A DNA stretch of 40,598 nucleotides from Candidatus Omnitrophota bacterium (GTDB lineage Bacteria > Omnitrophota > Gorgyraeia > Ghiorseimicrobiales > Ghiorseimicrobiaceae), in contig JAUXSB010000010.1 in the NCBI GenBank assembly GCA_030681595.1, positions 1 to 40,598 of the forward strand. Reading direction: 5' to 3'. This document shows positions 1-12,448 of this stretch, in pieces. Below the pieces are notes generated by a model. That model saw only the letters and a list, made by a program, of their open reading frames with translations, had not been told where the DNA came from and did not search any database. How positions within the stretch are numbered: position 1 is the first letter of the stretch; each line of letters opens with the position of its first letter. Position numbers and translations under genes: made by a program.

Positions 1-627
1 CCGGCACTTGCCACGATGTTATCGGTCATTATGACGGATGCAGTTGTCTCCGAAAATCTTCACAGTATTTTTGCCAGATCTACTGATCGCACATTTAATC
101 GCATTGACTCTGATGGTTGTACATCAACTAACGACACAGTGTTGCTGATGTCATCTGGTGCTAGTGGAGTTGAAATTAGTGATGATCAACTTGAAGAACT
201 ACTTATGGAGATTTGCGGATCGCTATCTAATCAACTTATCGCCGATGCAGAAGGCTCAACAAAGAGTGTTGCCATACACGTTACTCATGCAGCCTCAGAG
301 CGTGATGCTGTAGAAATTGGACGTGCCTGTGCACGAAATAATTTATTGAAAGCGGCATTATTTGGTGGAGATCCAAATTGGGGCCGAGTACTTGCTGCCG
401 TGGGTACTGCCGATGCTCAAATGAATCCTTTGACAATTGACGTAAAACTCAATGGAGTTCAGGTAGCCACTAATAGTGCACCGGATGCCGATAAAACTTT
501 AGTTGATTTTTCTAATAGGTTAGTTGAGATCGAGATTGACATGCATAATGGTGAACATTCTGCGGTAATTGTGACTAATGATTTGTCTCATGATTACGTT
601 CACGAGAATTCGGCTTACTCAACATGA
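1..627 (+). CDS. argJ: ArgJ C-terminal (beta) chain, partial: glutamate N-acetyltransferase
   Basis: The 3' part of argJ, running in from the window edge. ArgJ moves the acetyl group from N-acetylornithine to glutamate (cyclic arginine pathway) and can also acetylate glutamate from acetyl-CoA. The frame is open from base 1 and reads PALATMLSVIMTDAVV. The ATML context is the family's self-cleavage site, and its Thr (bases 13-15) becomes the N-terminal nucleophile of the beta chain. The window therefore holds almost exactly the beta chain, about 204 residues. The Met at base 16 lies just after the nucleophile and is not a start. The motif FGGDPNWGRVLAAVG near bases 361-405 is typical of the family. 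The stop overlaps the argB start by four bases (ATGA), which implies coupled translation. The protein resembles actinobacterial ArgJ. Confidence 0.95.
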   Translation, partial: PALATMLSVIMTDAVVSENLHSIFARSTDRTFNRIDSDGCTSTNDTVLLMSSGASGVEISDDQLEELLMEICGSLSNQLIADAEGSTKSVAIHVTHAASERDAVEIGRACARNNLLKAALFGGDPNWGRVLAAVGTADAQMNPLTIDVKLNGVQVATNSAPDADKTLVDFSNRLVEIEIDMHNGEHSAVIVTNDLSHDYVHENSAYST

Positions 628-1409
628 TTGTCGTAAAATTTGGCGGTCATGCAATGGTGAATGAGAGCGGAAATTTTGCTAAGGCGATTGAGGCCGCCCA
701 AAAGATGGGCGAAACGGTCGTTGTAGTCCATGGAGGTGGACCCCAGATAGACCAAGGATTGAATGCAGCGGGTATCGTAAGTAGATTCCTGGGTGGCTTT
801 AGAGTTACTTCTCCCGAAGTTTTCGCGGTAGTTGAAGCGGTTTTAGCTGGAGAAATTGGTCCGAGCATTGCTCGCACACTCAACGATTTTGGTATCAAAG
901 CGCAAGCCATATCTGGACGAACACTTCCGACCCTAAAAGCTAAGAAAAGGAGTTCACTAGTCGATGGCACGAAAGTTGATCTGGGTTTAGTAGGAGATGT
1001 AGTTTCTGTGGATACTTCTAAGATTATGACACTAGTGAGAGAAAATGTAGTTCCGGTTCTTTCACCAATAGCTGCAGATATAGCGTCTGACAATGGACTC
1101 AATGTAAATGCAGATTTTGCCGCGGCGGCTGTTGCAGGCGCACTTGATGCCTCAGTTTTGATTATTATGACCGATGTTGAAGGTATCTACCGAAATTGGC
1201 CAGATAAATCCTCGTTGATACAGGAGATATGTGCAGAAGAGCTTGAATCTCTTAAATCTACATTTTCCCAAGGCATGGCGCCAAAAGTTCAGGCCGCACT
1301 CGATGCAATCGCCCATGGCGCTAAAGCCGTGAGAATTATTGACGGTACTGATCCTGAAAGCTTCGCCGCCGCCCTCGCTGGCACAGGCGGAACCTTGGTG
1401 GTCGCATGA
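624..1409 (+). CDS. argB: Acetylglutamate kinase
   Basis: ArgB phosphorylates N-acetyl-L-glutamate, the second step of arginine synthesis, in the cytoplasm. The amino acid kinase fold is clear. VVKFGGHAM with Lys5 lies at the start, the glycine loop HGGGPQ at residues 36-41, GFRVTS near 58-63, NVNADFAAAAVAGAL in the middle, and the nucleotide-site stretch MTDVEGIY further on. At 261 residues it begins right at the first beta strand. It lacks the N-terminal helix that arginine-inhibited hexameric enzymes carry, so it may be insensitive to arginine (inference). It overlaps argJ and argD by four bases each, ATGA at both ends. A 151-codon antisense frame inside it is a shadow. Confidence 0.96.
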   Translation: MIVVKFGGHAMVNESGNFAKAIEAAQKMGETVVVVHGGGPQIDQGLNAAGIVSRFLGGFRVTSPEVFAVVEAVLAGEIGPSIARTLNDFGIKAQAISGRTLPTLKAKKRSSLVDGTKVDLGLVGDVVSVDTSKIMTLVRENVVPVLSPIAADIASDNGLNVNADFAAAAVAGALDASVLIIMTDVEGIYRNWPDKSSLIQEICAEELESLKSTFSQGMAPKVQAALDAIAHGAKAVRIIDGTDPESFAAALAGTGGTLVVA

Positions 1410-2575
1410 AGAATAGTGATTTCACTCAACGTTGGAACTCTGCCATTCAAAATAACTACGGTACTCCAAGAATTGCTCTTGTGAAAGGCAAAGGTATTGT
1501 CGTCACCGATGCTGATGGGAAATCCTATTTAGATTTTCTCGGTGGTATTTCTACAAATCTTCTTGGACATGCACATCCAGTTATCACAAAGGCAGTTAGC
1601 AAACAGATCTCCATTTTGTCACATGTCAGCAATTTCTACGCTCATCCAAATGTGATAGAGCTTGCCGAAAAACTTATTTCAATGACGGGTGCGCAAAGTG
1701 GACGAGTTTTCTTTTGTCAGTCAGGTGCCGAAGCTAATGAAGCCGCCTTCAAACTCTCACGCAAAACAGGGAGAGTTCGTGTAGTTGCTGCCCTTGGGGC
1801 ATTTCACGGTCGAACGATGGGAGCCTTATCTTTAACTGGGCAACCTTCAAAGCGAGAAGCATTTCTACCGTTGATTAAAGGCGTGAAACACGTGCCTTTT
1901 GGAGATATTACCGCGATGCGTAAAGCCGTCACCAAAAAAACAGCAATGGTAATTATCGAACCAATCATGGGTGAGGCGGGGGTAATTGTTCCGCCACCCG
2001 GTTACTTGCAAGCAGTTCGTGAATTATGCGATGAAAAAGGCGCCTTACTTGTCATTGATGCGGTACAAACCGGAATGGGTCGCACGGGGGATTGGTTTGG
2101 TTATGAATACTCTGGAATCACACCTGATGTAATTACTTTAGCTAAAGGGCTAGGCGGAGGCCTTCCACTTGGTGCCATGATCGCCCTCGGAAAAGCCGCT
2201 GATTTATTTCATCCAGGAGATCATGGATCAACTTTCGGGGGAAATCCAGTTACGACCGCTGCAGGTCTGGCAGCGATAAAATTTATTGAAAACAAAAATC
2301 TGCTCAGTACGGTTATAGTGCAAGGGGATTATTTGATGCAAGAGCTTGCGCTAATCCCAGGAGTCAAAGAGGTGCGCGGTGCTGGTTTATTACTGGGAAT
2401 TGAGCTTGAGAGCCTGGATGCTGCAGTAGTTGCACGCGCCCTTGAAGAAAACGGTGTTCTAGTAAATGCGGCCACCGCTTCAACTATTCGAATTGCACCA
2501 GCATTAATTGTCACGGATTCACAAATCAAGAAATTTATTTCAATTTTTCGAAAGGTGCTCATCGATGCCAATTAA
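1406..2575 (+). CDS. argD: Acetylornithine aminotransferase
   Basis: A PLP-dependent class III aminotransferase that makes N-acetylornithine from N-acetylglutamate semialdehyde and glutamate. It is 389 residues, normal for the family. It shows GGISTNLLGHAHP near the start, FCQSGAEANEAAFKL (PLP phosphate binding), AFHGRTMGALSLTG, and the PLP lysine in ITLAKGLGGGLPLG at about residue 247. The usual DEVQTG motif reads DAVQTGMGRTG here; the Asp that contacts the pyridine nitrogen is kept and the next Glu is Ala. It starts on the ATGA overlap with argB and its stop overlaps the start of argR by 11 bases. Actinobacterial clusters usually have argF after argD, but here argR follows directly. Confidence 0.95.
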   Translation: MKNSDFTQRWNSAIQNNYGTPRIALVKGKGIVVTDADGKSYLDFLGGISTNLLGHAHPVITKAVSKQISILSHVSNFYAHPNVIELAEKLISMTGAQSGRVFFCQSGAEANEAAFKLSRKTGRVRVVAALGAFHGRTMGALSLTGQPSKREAFLPLIKGVKHVPFGDITAMRKAVTKKTAMVIIEPIMGEAGVIVPPPGYLQAVRELCDEKGALLVIDAVQTGMGRTGDWFGYEYSGITPDVITLAKGLGGGLPLGAMIALGKAADLFHPGDHGSTFGGNPVTTAAGLAAIKFIENKNLLSTVIVQGDYLMQELALIPGVKEVRGAGLLLGIELESLDAAVVARALEENGVLVNAATASTIRIAPALIVTDSQIKKFISIFRKVLIDAN

Positions 2576-3047
2576 TGCACAATCTGTTGCAGCACGAAGA
2601 GCTAAGGCCATCTCTCTCATTCAAGAGGGATTGGTTCACTCGCAATCGGATTTAGTTGTCTTACTCAAGAAAGCCGGCTATAAAGTAACGCAAGCTACTG
2701 CTAGTCGTGATTTAGAGGAGATTGGTGCAATCCGTGCACGAAACACGGTTGGTGAATCAACATATGAAATTCGTGAAAGCTCAGACGATGCAATCGTTCG
2801 AAGTACGCCTGTGCCTTCTCAGCTCATTCTCTCCGTTGACCACAGTGCGAATTTAGCTGTTATTCATACTCCACCTGGTGCGGCGCAGTTTCTTGCAAGT
2901 TCTCTCGATCACGCTAACCTGACAGGAGTAATCGGTACTATCGCTGGTGACGACACGATAATTTTGGTATCCAAGAAAGCAACTGGCGGAGCGAATTTAG
3001 CGAAAGAATTGCTGGCATATGCACGTGGTGCGGGAAAGAGGAAGTAA
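2565..3047 (+). CDS. argR: Arginine repressor ArgR
   Basis: A hexameric DNA-binding regulator that represses arginine synthesis when arginine is bound. The N-terminal winged helix runs over residues 1-70, with QATASRDLEEIGAI as the recognition part. The C-terminal oligomerisation and arginine-binding domain carries TGVIGTIAGDDTIILV. I start at ATG 2565 (160 residues) because AAAGGTG lies about eight bases upstream and the protein then begins like other ArgR proteins. An in-frame ATG at 2508 would add 19 residues read from the end of argD and is unlikely. Any ARG-box operator for this operon would lie upstream of the window. The stop shares one base with the argH start. Confidence 0.93.
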   Translation: MPINAQSVAARRAKAISLIQEGLVHSQSDLVVLLKKAGYKVTQATASRDLEEIGAIRARNTVGESTYEIRESSDDAIVRSTPVPSQLILSVDHSANLAVIHTPPGAAQFLASSLDHANLTGVIGTIAGDDTIILVSKKATGGANLAKELLAYARGAGKRK

Positions 3048-4474
3048 TGGCGCTGTGGGGTGGACGTTTCAGTCAAGGACCCGAGGAATCAGTATTTGCT
3101 CTCTCTAGAAGTATTCAGTTTGACTGGCGTTTAGCCCAGTATGACCTTCGCTCCTCAAGGGCACATTTAGCAATCCTGAAAAAGAATGGATTGGTAAATA
3201 TTGATGATGCCGCTGCAATTCTTGTTGGATTAAAAGCGCTTAGCGTTGAAGTGGCCAATGGTGAATTTAAACCCATCGCAAGTGACGAAGATGTTCATAG
3301 CGCTCTAGAGCGTGGATTGACCGAAAAACTCGGCGAAATTGGGGGATCCTTGCGTGCCGGTCGATCTCGCAATGATCAAGTCACGACAGATCTTCGTCTC
3401 TTTGCAATCGATCACATGTTAGAGATTGCGATGCTACTTACCAAACTTCAAGATGCAATCTTAAGTAAATCCGCGGAATACATCAATGATCCAGCACCTG
3501 GCTTCACCCATATTCAACATGCTCAACCCGTCTCATTTGCACATGAATTAGCTAAGCATGCACATGCCTTTGCCCGCGATCTTGATCGGATAGATGATTG
3601 GTTAACGCGTACATCTGTTAGTTCATTGGGTGCTGGTGCTTTGGCTGGATCTTCACTTGCGCTAGATCCCGCATTCACCGCGACAAATCTAGGTTTTGCA
3701 ACTTCTTTTGCCAACAGTATTGACGCCGTCAGCGATCGCGATTATGTCGCAGAGGCGCTCTTTATATATGCAATGATCGGAACGCATCTCTCGCGAATCG
3801 GCGAAGAGTGGACACTCTGGTCATCTACCGAGTTTGCTTGGGCCAAAGTGGCCGATGGATATTCGACTGGCTCATCGATTATGCCTCAGAAGAAAAATCC
3901 AGATATGGCCGAATTAGCACGCGGTAAATCAGGAAGGCTCATCGGCAATCTCATGAGTGTATTAACTATGCTCAAAGGTCTTCCATTTGCATATAACCGA
4001 GATCTACAAGAAGACAAAGAGCCTTTGTTTGACAGTATCGACACATTGTTGCTCGTTCTTCCCGCGCTCACTGGAATGATTGCAACAACGGATTTTGACC
4101 GCGATAAAATGGCGCTAGCCGCACCAACTGGTTTCTCATTAGCCACGGAAATCGCCGATTATTTAGCTAAAAAACGCGTTCCGTTTTCCGAGGCCCATGA
4201 AGCGGCAGGAAAGTGTGTGGCTCTGTGTGAGGCCTCAAATCTTCAACTTCATCAACTCACCGATGCTCAGTTTCTTCAGGTACATCCACAACTCGACGGG
4301 GGAGTGCGCGCGGTATTAACAGTCCATGGCGCATTGAATTCGCGCACAACGCTAGGTGGCACTGCGCCGGCACTTGTCGCTACGCAGATTAAAGAGGCCC
4401 AGATTGCTAATGCAAAGACCGAGCAGAAAATTGCCAACGGGAAGCAGGCATTTTCAGAGATGATGAGCGCATGA
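3047..4474 (+). CDS. argH: Argininosuccinate lyase
   Basis: ArgH splits argininosuccinate into arginine and fumarate, the last step of the pathway. It is a 475-residue member of the fumarase/aspartase superfamily. The start MALWGGRFSQGP, the SLRAGRSRNDQVTTDLRL region, HIQHAQPVSFAHELA, and the signature SSIMPQKKNPD at about residues 276-287 are all intact. The start codon overlaps the argR stop (TAATG), with a GAAAGAGGAAG purine run before it. In most actinobacteria argG lies directly upstream of argH; it is absent here. The stop overlaps tyrS by four bases. Confidence 0.96.
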   Translation: MALWGGRFSQGPEESVFALSRSIQFDWRLAQYDLRSSRAHLAILKKNGLVNIDDAAAILVGLKALSVEVANGEFKPIASDEDVHSALERGLTEKLGEIGGSLRAGRSRNDQVTTDLRLFAIDHMLEIAMLLTKLQDAILSKSAEYINDPAPGFTHIQHAQPVSFAHELAKHAHAFARDLDRIDDWLTRTSVSSLGAGALAGSSLALDPAFTATNLGFATSFANSIDAVSDRDYVAEALFIYAMIGTHLSRIGEEWTLWSSTEFAWAKVADGYSTGSSIMPQKKNPDMAELARGKSGRLIGNLMSVLTMLKGLPFAYNRDLQEDKEPLFDSIDTLLLVLPALTGMIATTDFDRDKMALAAPTGFSLATEIADYLAKKRVPFSEAHEAAGKCVALCEASNLQLHQLTDAQFLQVHPQLDGGVRAVLTVHGALNSRTTLGGTAPALVATQIKEAQIANAKTEQKIANGKQAFSEMMSA

Positions 4475-5736
4475 ATCTCATTGAAGATCTTCGCTGGCGT
4501 GGCTTGATTGCACAATCGACCGATGAAAAAGAACTGATTGAAGCGCTTAAGAAGCCAACAACACTGTACATTGGCTTTGATCCCACCGCAGCTTCATTAC
4601 ATGTGGGCAATCTTGTGGTTCTTTTAGTCTTGCGCCGTTTCCAATTGGCTGGACATAATCCCATCGCTTTAGTAGGAGGCGCTACTGGCTTAGTTGGCGA
4701 TCCAAGTGGGCGAAATGATGAGCGCACACTTAACAGCAGTGAAGTTGTTGAGGGCTGGGTTAAAGGAATTCGTAAACAAGTTGCAGCGTTTCTAGATTTT
4801 GATACTCACGTAAATCCAGCGGTTGTAGTAAATAATTTAGATTGGACCGCACCTCTTAGCGCAATTGAATTCCTTCGAGATATTGGTAAACATTTTTCCG
4901 TCAACCAAATGCTTTCGAAAGAATCGGTATCAGCACGTTTAGATGCCGGTGGCATTTCATACACTGAATTTTCCTACCAAGTCTTGCAGTCATATGATTT
5001 TCTAGAATTGTACCGACGCAATAACTGTACGCTTCAACTTGGGGGCTCTGATCAATGGGGCAACATCGTTGCCGGCTTAGATTTAATTCGCCGTGTTGAA
5101 TCAAGAAGTGCCCACGCACTGACTGTTCCATTATTAGCAAAATCAGATGGCTCAAAATTCGGTAAAACCGCGGGTGGTAGTATTTGGTTAGATCCTACGA
5201 TGACTTCTCCGTATGCTTTTTTCCAATTCTGGCTTAACTCAGAAGACAAAGACGTTGTTACTTTTCTGAAAATATTTTCTTTTAAATCACATGAAGAGAT
5301 AACGGAGTTGGAAAATTCGCATGCGTTAAATCCGGGTTTACGTGAAGCCCATCGGGCATTGGCACAAGAGCTCACAACGCTGGTTCATGGAGCCGATGCA
5401 ACAACTCGAGTTGAAAATGCGGCACGTGCACTTTTTGGTCAAGGCGATCTAGCAGAACTCGATGAAGCCACTCTTGCAAGTGCTTTAGCTGAACTTCCGC
5501 GGACTGTAATTTCAAAGAATCAAGAGTTTCCTACATGGGTAGAACTCTTAGCAGCAACAGGTGTCGTAGATTCGAAATCAGCTGCGCGTCGCGTAATAAA
5601 AGATGGTGGCGCATATCTCAATAATGAGAAGGTCGCATCTGAAGAGTTTGCTCTGACGAAATCCTCGTTTTTATGCGGCAAATATGCGGTTTTAAGAAAA
5701 GGCAAGCGCGATCTTGCCGCAGTGGAGCTAATTTAA
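4471..5736 (+). CDS. tyrS: Tyrosyl-tRNA synthetase
   Basis: TyrRS charges tRNA-Tyr in the cytoplasm. This is a 421-residue class I synthetase of the bacterial TyrRS type. The ATP-binding HIGH-type motif is HVGN at residues 44-47. The KMSKS-type motif is KFGKT at about 229-233. YTEFSYQVLQSYDF and LGGSDQWGNI are typical of tyrosine and tRNA recognition. A C-terminal S4 RNA-binding domain covers about residues 355-421 (KSAARRVIKDGGAYLNNEKV). The N terminus (LRWRGLIAQSTD) and the GATGLVGDPSGR segment look actinobacterial. The order argH-tyrS-rRNA operon is also found in actinobacteria such as Corynebacterium, to my recollection. It starts on the ATGA overlap with argH. Confidence 0.96.
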   Translation: MNLIEDLRWRGLIAQSTDEKELIEALKKPTTLYIGFDPTAASLHVGNLVVLLVLRRFQLAGHNPIALVGGATGLVGDPSGRNDERTLNSSEVVEGWVKGIRKQVAAFLDFDTHVNPAVVVNNLDWTAPLSAIEFLRDIGKHFSVNQMLSKESVSARLDAGGISYTEFSYQVLQSYDFLELYRRNNCTLQLGGSDQWGNIVAGLDLIRRVESRSAHALTVPLLAKSDGSKFGKTAGGSIWLDPTMTSPYAFFQFWLNSEDKDVVTFLKIFSFKSHEEITELENSHALNPGLREAHRALAQELTTLVHGADATTRVENAARALFGQGDLAELDEATLASALAELPRTVISKNQEFPTWVELLAATGVVDSKSAARRVIKDGGAYLNNEKVASEEFALTKSSFLCGKYAVLRKGKRDLAAVELI

Positions 5737-5750
5737 CCTTCATTTTTGTT

Positions 5751-5766
5751 GGCTAAAAGCTTAGCC
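5751..5766 (+). terminator. Weak hairpin after tyrS
   Basis: GGCTAA and TTAGCC form a six-base stem around AAGC, 15 bases after the tyrS stop. The T run that follows is poor, so this could be a weak terminator or only a small hairpin. Confidence 0.35.
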
Positions 5767-5818
5767 CGCTAGCGTTATTTCATGTTTTCTCGTAATGGAG
5801 AATTTCAAGAGAGCCGAT

Positions 5819-5847
5819 TTGACCCATAAGAGCGTGCAAGTTATAGT
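5819..5847 (+). promoter_or_regulatory. Promoter of the actinobacterial rRNA operon
   Basis: TTGACC (5819-5824) and TATAGT (5842-5847) are separated by 17 bases, giving a predicted start near 5854. It lies about 390 bases before the 16S gene and upstream of the leader motif at 6009-6027, as expected for an rrn promoter. The transcript it drives would enter a 16S gene that changes organism near 7,300. Confidence 0.6.
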
Positions 5848-6008
5848 TTGCATCTTGTTGTGAATCGGACGTCTTAGGCCGAACAGCATCGATTATCAGC
5901 TCTAACTCATACATGTAGCCCGGTTTGACCGCGCCCGCCTGTATGGGCTAGGTTTGGCAGTCTGCCCTGAAAACAGGATAAAACCTGGGACCAGTGCGCA
6001 TCCGTACC

Positions 6009-6027
6009 TTGAGAACTCAACAGCGTG
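6009..6027 (+). promoter_or_regulatory. Actinobacterial rRNA leader motif
   Basis: TTGAGAACTCAACAGCGTG closely matches a motif I know from actinobacterial rRNA leaders and spacers (Streptomyces, mycobacteria and relatives), linked to processing or antitermination. It supports an actinobacterial origin for the left part. The rest of 5737-6239 has no gene; it holds the promoter, this motif and leader sequence. Confidence 0.55.
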
Positions 6028-6239
6028 CTATAAGTCAATGCAATATATGCCATATGTGGCTCTATTTGACATGCTTTAAATAGCGCAAAGTGCGTGTTTT
6101 ACACTCGCTTTTTGATAATACCCACGGCAAAATAAATACTTCAATGAGGTATGACCGTTAAAAGTTATACCCGTTGATTTCCTTTGGATATAAGACAAAA
6201 TAAACGTTAGTTTGTTTGTCTGTACGCCAGATAAAACTT

Positions 6240-7758
<1,519 letters not shown>

Positions 7759-7827
7759 AATTTATTACTTCGGTAATAAATTGCAATTATCGAAAGATAA
7801 TTGCGTAATCCTAAGAGAAGGGTTACG
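7759..7827 (+). other. Three tandem hairpins at the start of the 16S-23S spacer
   Basis: Directly after 16S there are three hairpins in a row. AATTTATTAC and GTAATAAATT lie around TTCG (7759-7782). GCAATTATC and GATAATTGC lie around GAAA (7783-7804). CGTAATCC and GGGTTACG form the third (7804-7827). UUCG and GAAA are very stable tetraloops. They are probably RNA processing or protein-binding structures. The rest of the spacer to 8088 holds a GC-rich stem near 7918-7942 (CCCGCC/GGCGGG) and no gene. Confidence 0.6.
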
Positions 7828-8088
7828 GAAGATTATGTGATATAAAGAATGATATAGAGCCTATTAGATTCTCTCTAGAGGCTTGGCTATTTTAAATTTT
7901 TTTCTCCGAAGGCGAATTCCCGCCCGGCATTATTGAGGCGGGGGCCTTCGGTAGAAAATTTTTTGGAGTCATCTCTCTCGCGAATAATCAGCGTGGGCAG
8001 AGGGCTTCTAATTTTGCAAATGGTAAATAGCAAATAGCAAATTGAATCAGGGCAATTTGCTGTAAGCCATGAGCGATTTGCCAAAGTT

Positions 8089-8162
8089 GGGCCCATAGCT
8101 CAGTTGGTTAGAGCACAGCCCTGATAAGACTGGGGTCAGTGGTTCGAATCCACTTGGGCCCA
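8089..8162 (+). tRNA. tRNA-Ile (GAT)
   Basis: A cloverleaf with acceptor GGGCCCA/TGGGCCC, D loop AGCTCAGTTGGTTAGAGC, anticodon GAT at 8123-8125 in the loop CTGATAA, and T arm GTGGTTCGAATCCAC. The discriminator is A and CCA is not encoded. The anticodon stem CAGCC/GACTG has a C-A mismatch at positions 30-40. It lies in the usual place between 16S and 23S, before tRNA-Ala. Confidence 0.93.
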
Positions 8163-8246
8163 TTAAAACAGATTTAAGATTAAAGAGCTAAGAACCAAGA
8201 TGTTTTTTCTTAAATTTTAACTCTTAGTTCTTTATTCTGATTTTCT

Positions 8247-8322
8247 GGGGGCGTAGCTCAGCTGGGAGAGCATCTGCTTTGCAAGCAGGGGGTCGCCAGT
8301 TCAACTCTGGTCGCCTCCACCA
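8247..8322 (+). tRNA. tRNA-Ala (TGC)
   Basis: A cloverleaf with acceptor GGGGGCG/CGCCTCC, anticodon loop TTTGCAA with TGC, T arm CCAGTTCAACTCTGG, and an encoded CCA end (8320-8322), which tRNA-Ile lacks. It is the second spacer tRNA of the rRNA operon. Confidence 0.95.
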
Positions 8323-8393
8323 AGAAAATTTATACATAAATTTTAGTTCACAGTAAACAGTTAATTGTGAACGTGCGAACTCGTTCGCATTTA

Positions 8394-8410
8394 TGTTCTT
8401 TGACAATTTT
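8394..8410 (+). promoter_or_regulatory. BoxA-like antitermination site before 23S
   Basis: TGTTCTTTGACAATTTT resembles the boxA sequence bound by NusB/S10 in rRNA leaders and spacers. It lies about 55 bases before the 23S start, a normal place. It does not form a sigma-70 promoter with anything nearby. Confidence 0.5.
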
Positions 8411-8462
8411 TCGTCAATATGCATTAATCCGCTAAGTCTCTTTTATTTTAAGGGATAGTTGT

Positions 8463-11444
<2,982 letters not shown>

Positions 11445-11579
11445 TATTTTTATCCCGTGATCTTATTAAAATTAGTAACTTGCGGATTAAATGTATATTG
11501 ACGAAAGATTGTCAAACAAAATTTGCCAATGCCGCCGTTGGCGGCACCCCGCCATTAGGCGGTGGCTAGCGATTAGATT

Positions 11580-11695
11580 TGGAGTGCTTTTGCCGAGGGG
11601 GAAACACCCGTTCCCATTCCGAATACGGTAGTTAAGCCCCTCAGGGCCGATGGTAGTGTAGTCGCAAGGCTATGTGAGAGTAGGTCGGTGCTCCA
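11580..11695 (+). rRNA. rrf: 5S rRNA
   Basis: About 116 bases. The ends TGGAG and CTCCA pair, CCGTTCCCATTCCGAATACGG is the loop B/C region, and CCGATGGTAGTG and GAGAGTAGG are standard 5S motifs. It follows 23S after a spacer of about 135 bases with GC-rich palindromes (GCCGCCGTTGGCGGC). Confidence 0.92.
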
Positions 11696-11705
11696 TTAAA
11701 TTTAA

Positions 11706-11735
11706 AAAGCCCATCATTGAAAAATGGTGGGCTTT
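11706..11735 (+). terminator. Terminator of the rRNA operon
   Basis: AAAGCCCATCATT and AATGGTGGGCTTT form a 13-base stem with one G-T pair around a GAAA loop, just after 5S. This is the expected place for the end of rrn transcription. Confidence 0.8.
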
Positions 11736-11746
11736 GCTATTTTATA

Positions 11747-11777
11747 TTGACATTCGGAAAAGCTGTGGTATTATAAT
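11747..11777 (+). promoter_or_regulatory. Promoter of the secreted three-Cys protein
   Basis: A perfect TTGACA (11747-11752) is followed by TATTAT (11769-11774, spacer 16) overlapping TATAAT (11772-11777, spacer 19). Start is expected near 11,782, about 75 bases before the gene. Confidence 0.6.
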
Positions 11778-11857
11778 TCTACATAGGAGATCATCCCTTC
11801 AAATATCCGCAAATTTCTTAAAAAATCAAAAAAATTAAGAGGGAGGTGAGAAAAAAA

Positions 11858-12274
11858 ATGAAGAAGTTAAGTTTGTTGGTGCTCGCGTTCTGTTTAGTTT
11901 GTTCTTATGCCTTTGCGCAGGAGGCAGCCACTCTTGGTTCGGAGGCCTCTGTACCGGCGGTAACTGATGAAACGGTTACGATTACCGGAACCATCATTGA
12001 TAATATATGCGTAGGTCTACAGAAACCGGAAGAGTTAGGTGAGTTTGTAAAGACTCATCCGAAGTCCTGTGCGGTCATGCCGCAATGTGCAGCAAGTGGT
12101 TATGCTATCTATGCCGACGGAATTATTACTAAGTTTGATAAGGATAGCAGCGTTAAGATTACGGAGTTCCTGGATAAGGAAGACAGCAGTCTTAATGTAG
12201 TAATAACTGCTAAAAAGGCTGGCGAAGAGTTAAGCCTTGTCTCAATAGAAAGCCAAAAAGAAGCTAAGGAATAG
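11858..12274 (+). CDS. Small secreted protein with three conserved-looking cysteines
   Basis: A 138-residue protein. I start at ATG 11858, preceded by GGGAGGTGAG at good distance. The upstream GTG at 11846 lies inside that ribosome binding site. Residues 1-20 are a signal peptide, likely cut after AFA. The mature part has IDNICVG (Cys51) and HPKSCAVMPQCAASGY (Cys71, Cys77), then a lysine-rich beta-strand pattern ending in SIESQKEAKE. Small exported proteins with this ID-x-x-C plus SC-x5-C-x2-SGY layout are widespread and uncharacterised. Metal or haem binding is possible but unproven. The gene stands alone between its own promoter and terminator, so it is probably expressed independently. Confidence 0.75.
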   Translation: MKKLSLLVLAFCLVCSYAFAQEAATLGSEASVPAVTDETVTITGTIIDNICVGLQKPEELGEFVKTHPKSCAVMPQCAASGYAIYADGIITKFDKDSSVKITEFLDKEDSSLNVVITAKKAGEELSLVSIESQKEAKE

Positions 12275-12294
12275 CTAGCTTTTTATAGATTAAG

Positions 12295-12325
12295 GGCCGC
12301 TTCCGGTCTTGGAGGCGGCCTTTTT
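12295..12325 (+). terminator. Rho-independent terminator
   Basis: GGCCGCTTCC and GGAGGCGGCC form a ten-base stem with one G-T pair around GGTCTT, followed by TTTTT. It lies 20 bases after the stop of the three-Cys protein. Confidence 0.9.
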
Positions 12326-12387
12326 ATTGACGCTACCCATATATGTCAAGTTTTGTGTTTCCGTTTTTTCTTTAGGAATATAAGTGG

Positions 12388-12393
12388 TATAAT
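12388..12393 (+). promoter_or_regulatory. Minus-10 box of the lipoprotein gene
   Basis: A perfect TATAAT with TG two bases before it (GTGGTATAAT), 55 bases before the start. No good minus-35 box is seen at 16-18 bases. Confidence 0.45.
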
Positions 12394-12448
12394 ATTAAAA
12401 ATAGGTATATAAGTTAACCCAAAAATTGTGATTAAAGGAGCAGGTCTT

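Noticed and set aside
647-1102. 151-codon reading frame antisense to argB
   Set aside because: It is a shadow of argB, with no recognisable features.
2508-2564. Longer ArgR starting at ATG 2508
   Set aside because: It would overlap argD by 68 bases, lacks a ribosome binding site and adds residues unlike the family. ATG 2565 has a proper site.
6066-6071. TTGACA as a second rRNA promoter close to 16S
   Set aside because: No minus-10 box at 15-19 bases (sequence there is AAGTGCG-like); GATAAT at 6114 is too far.
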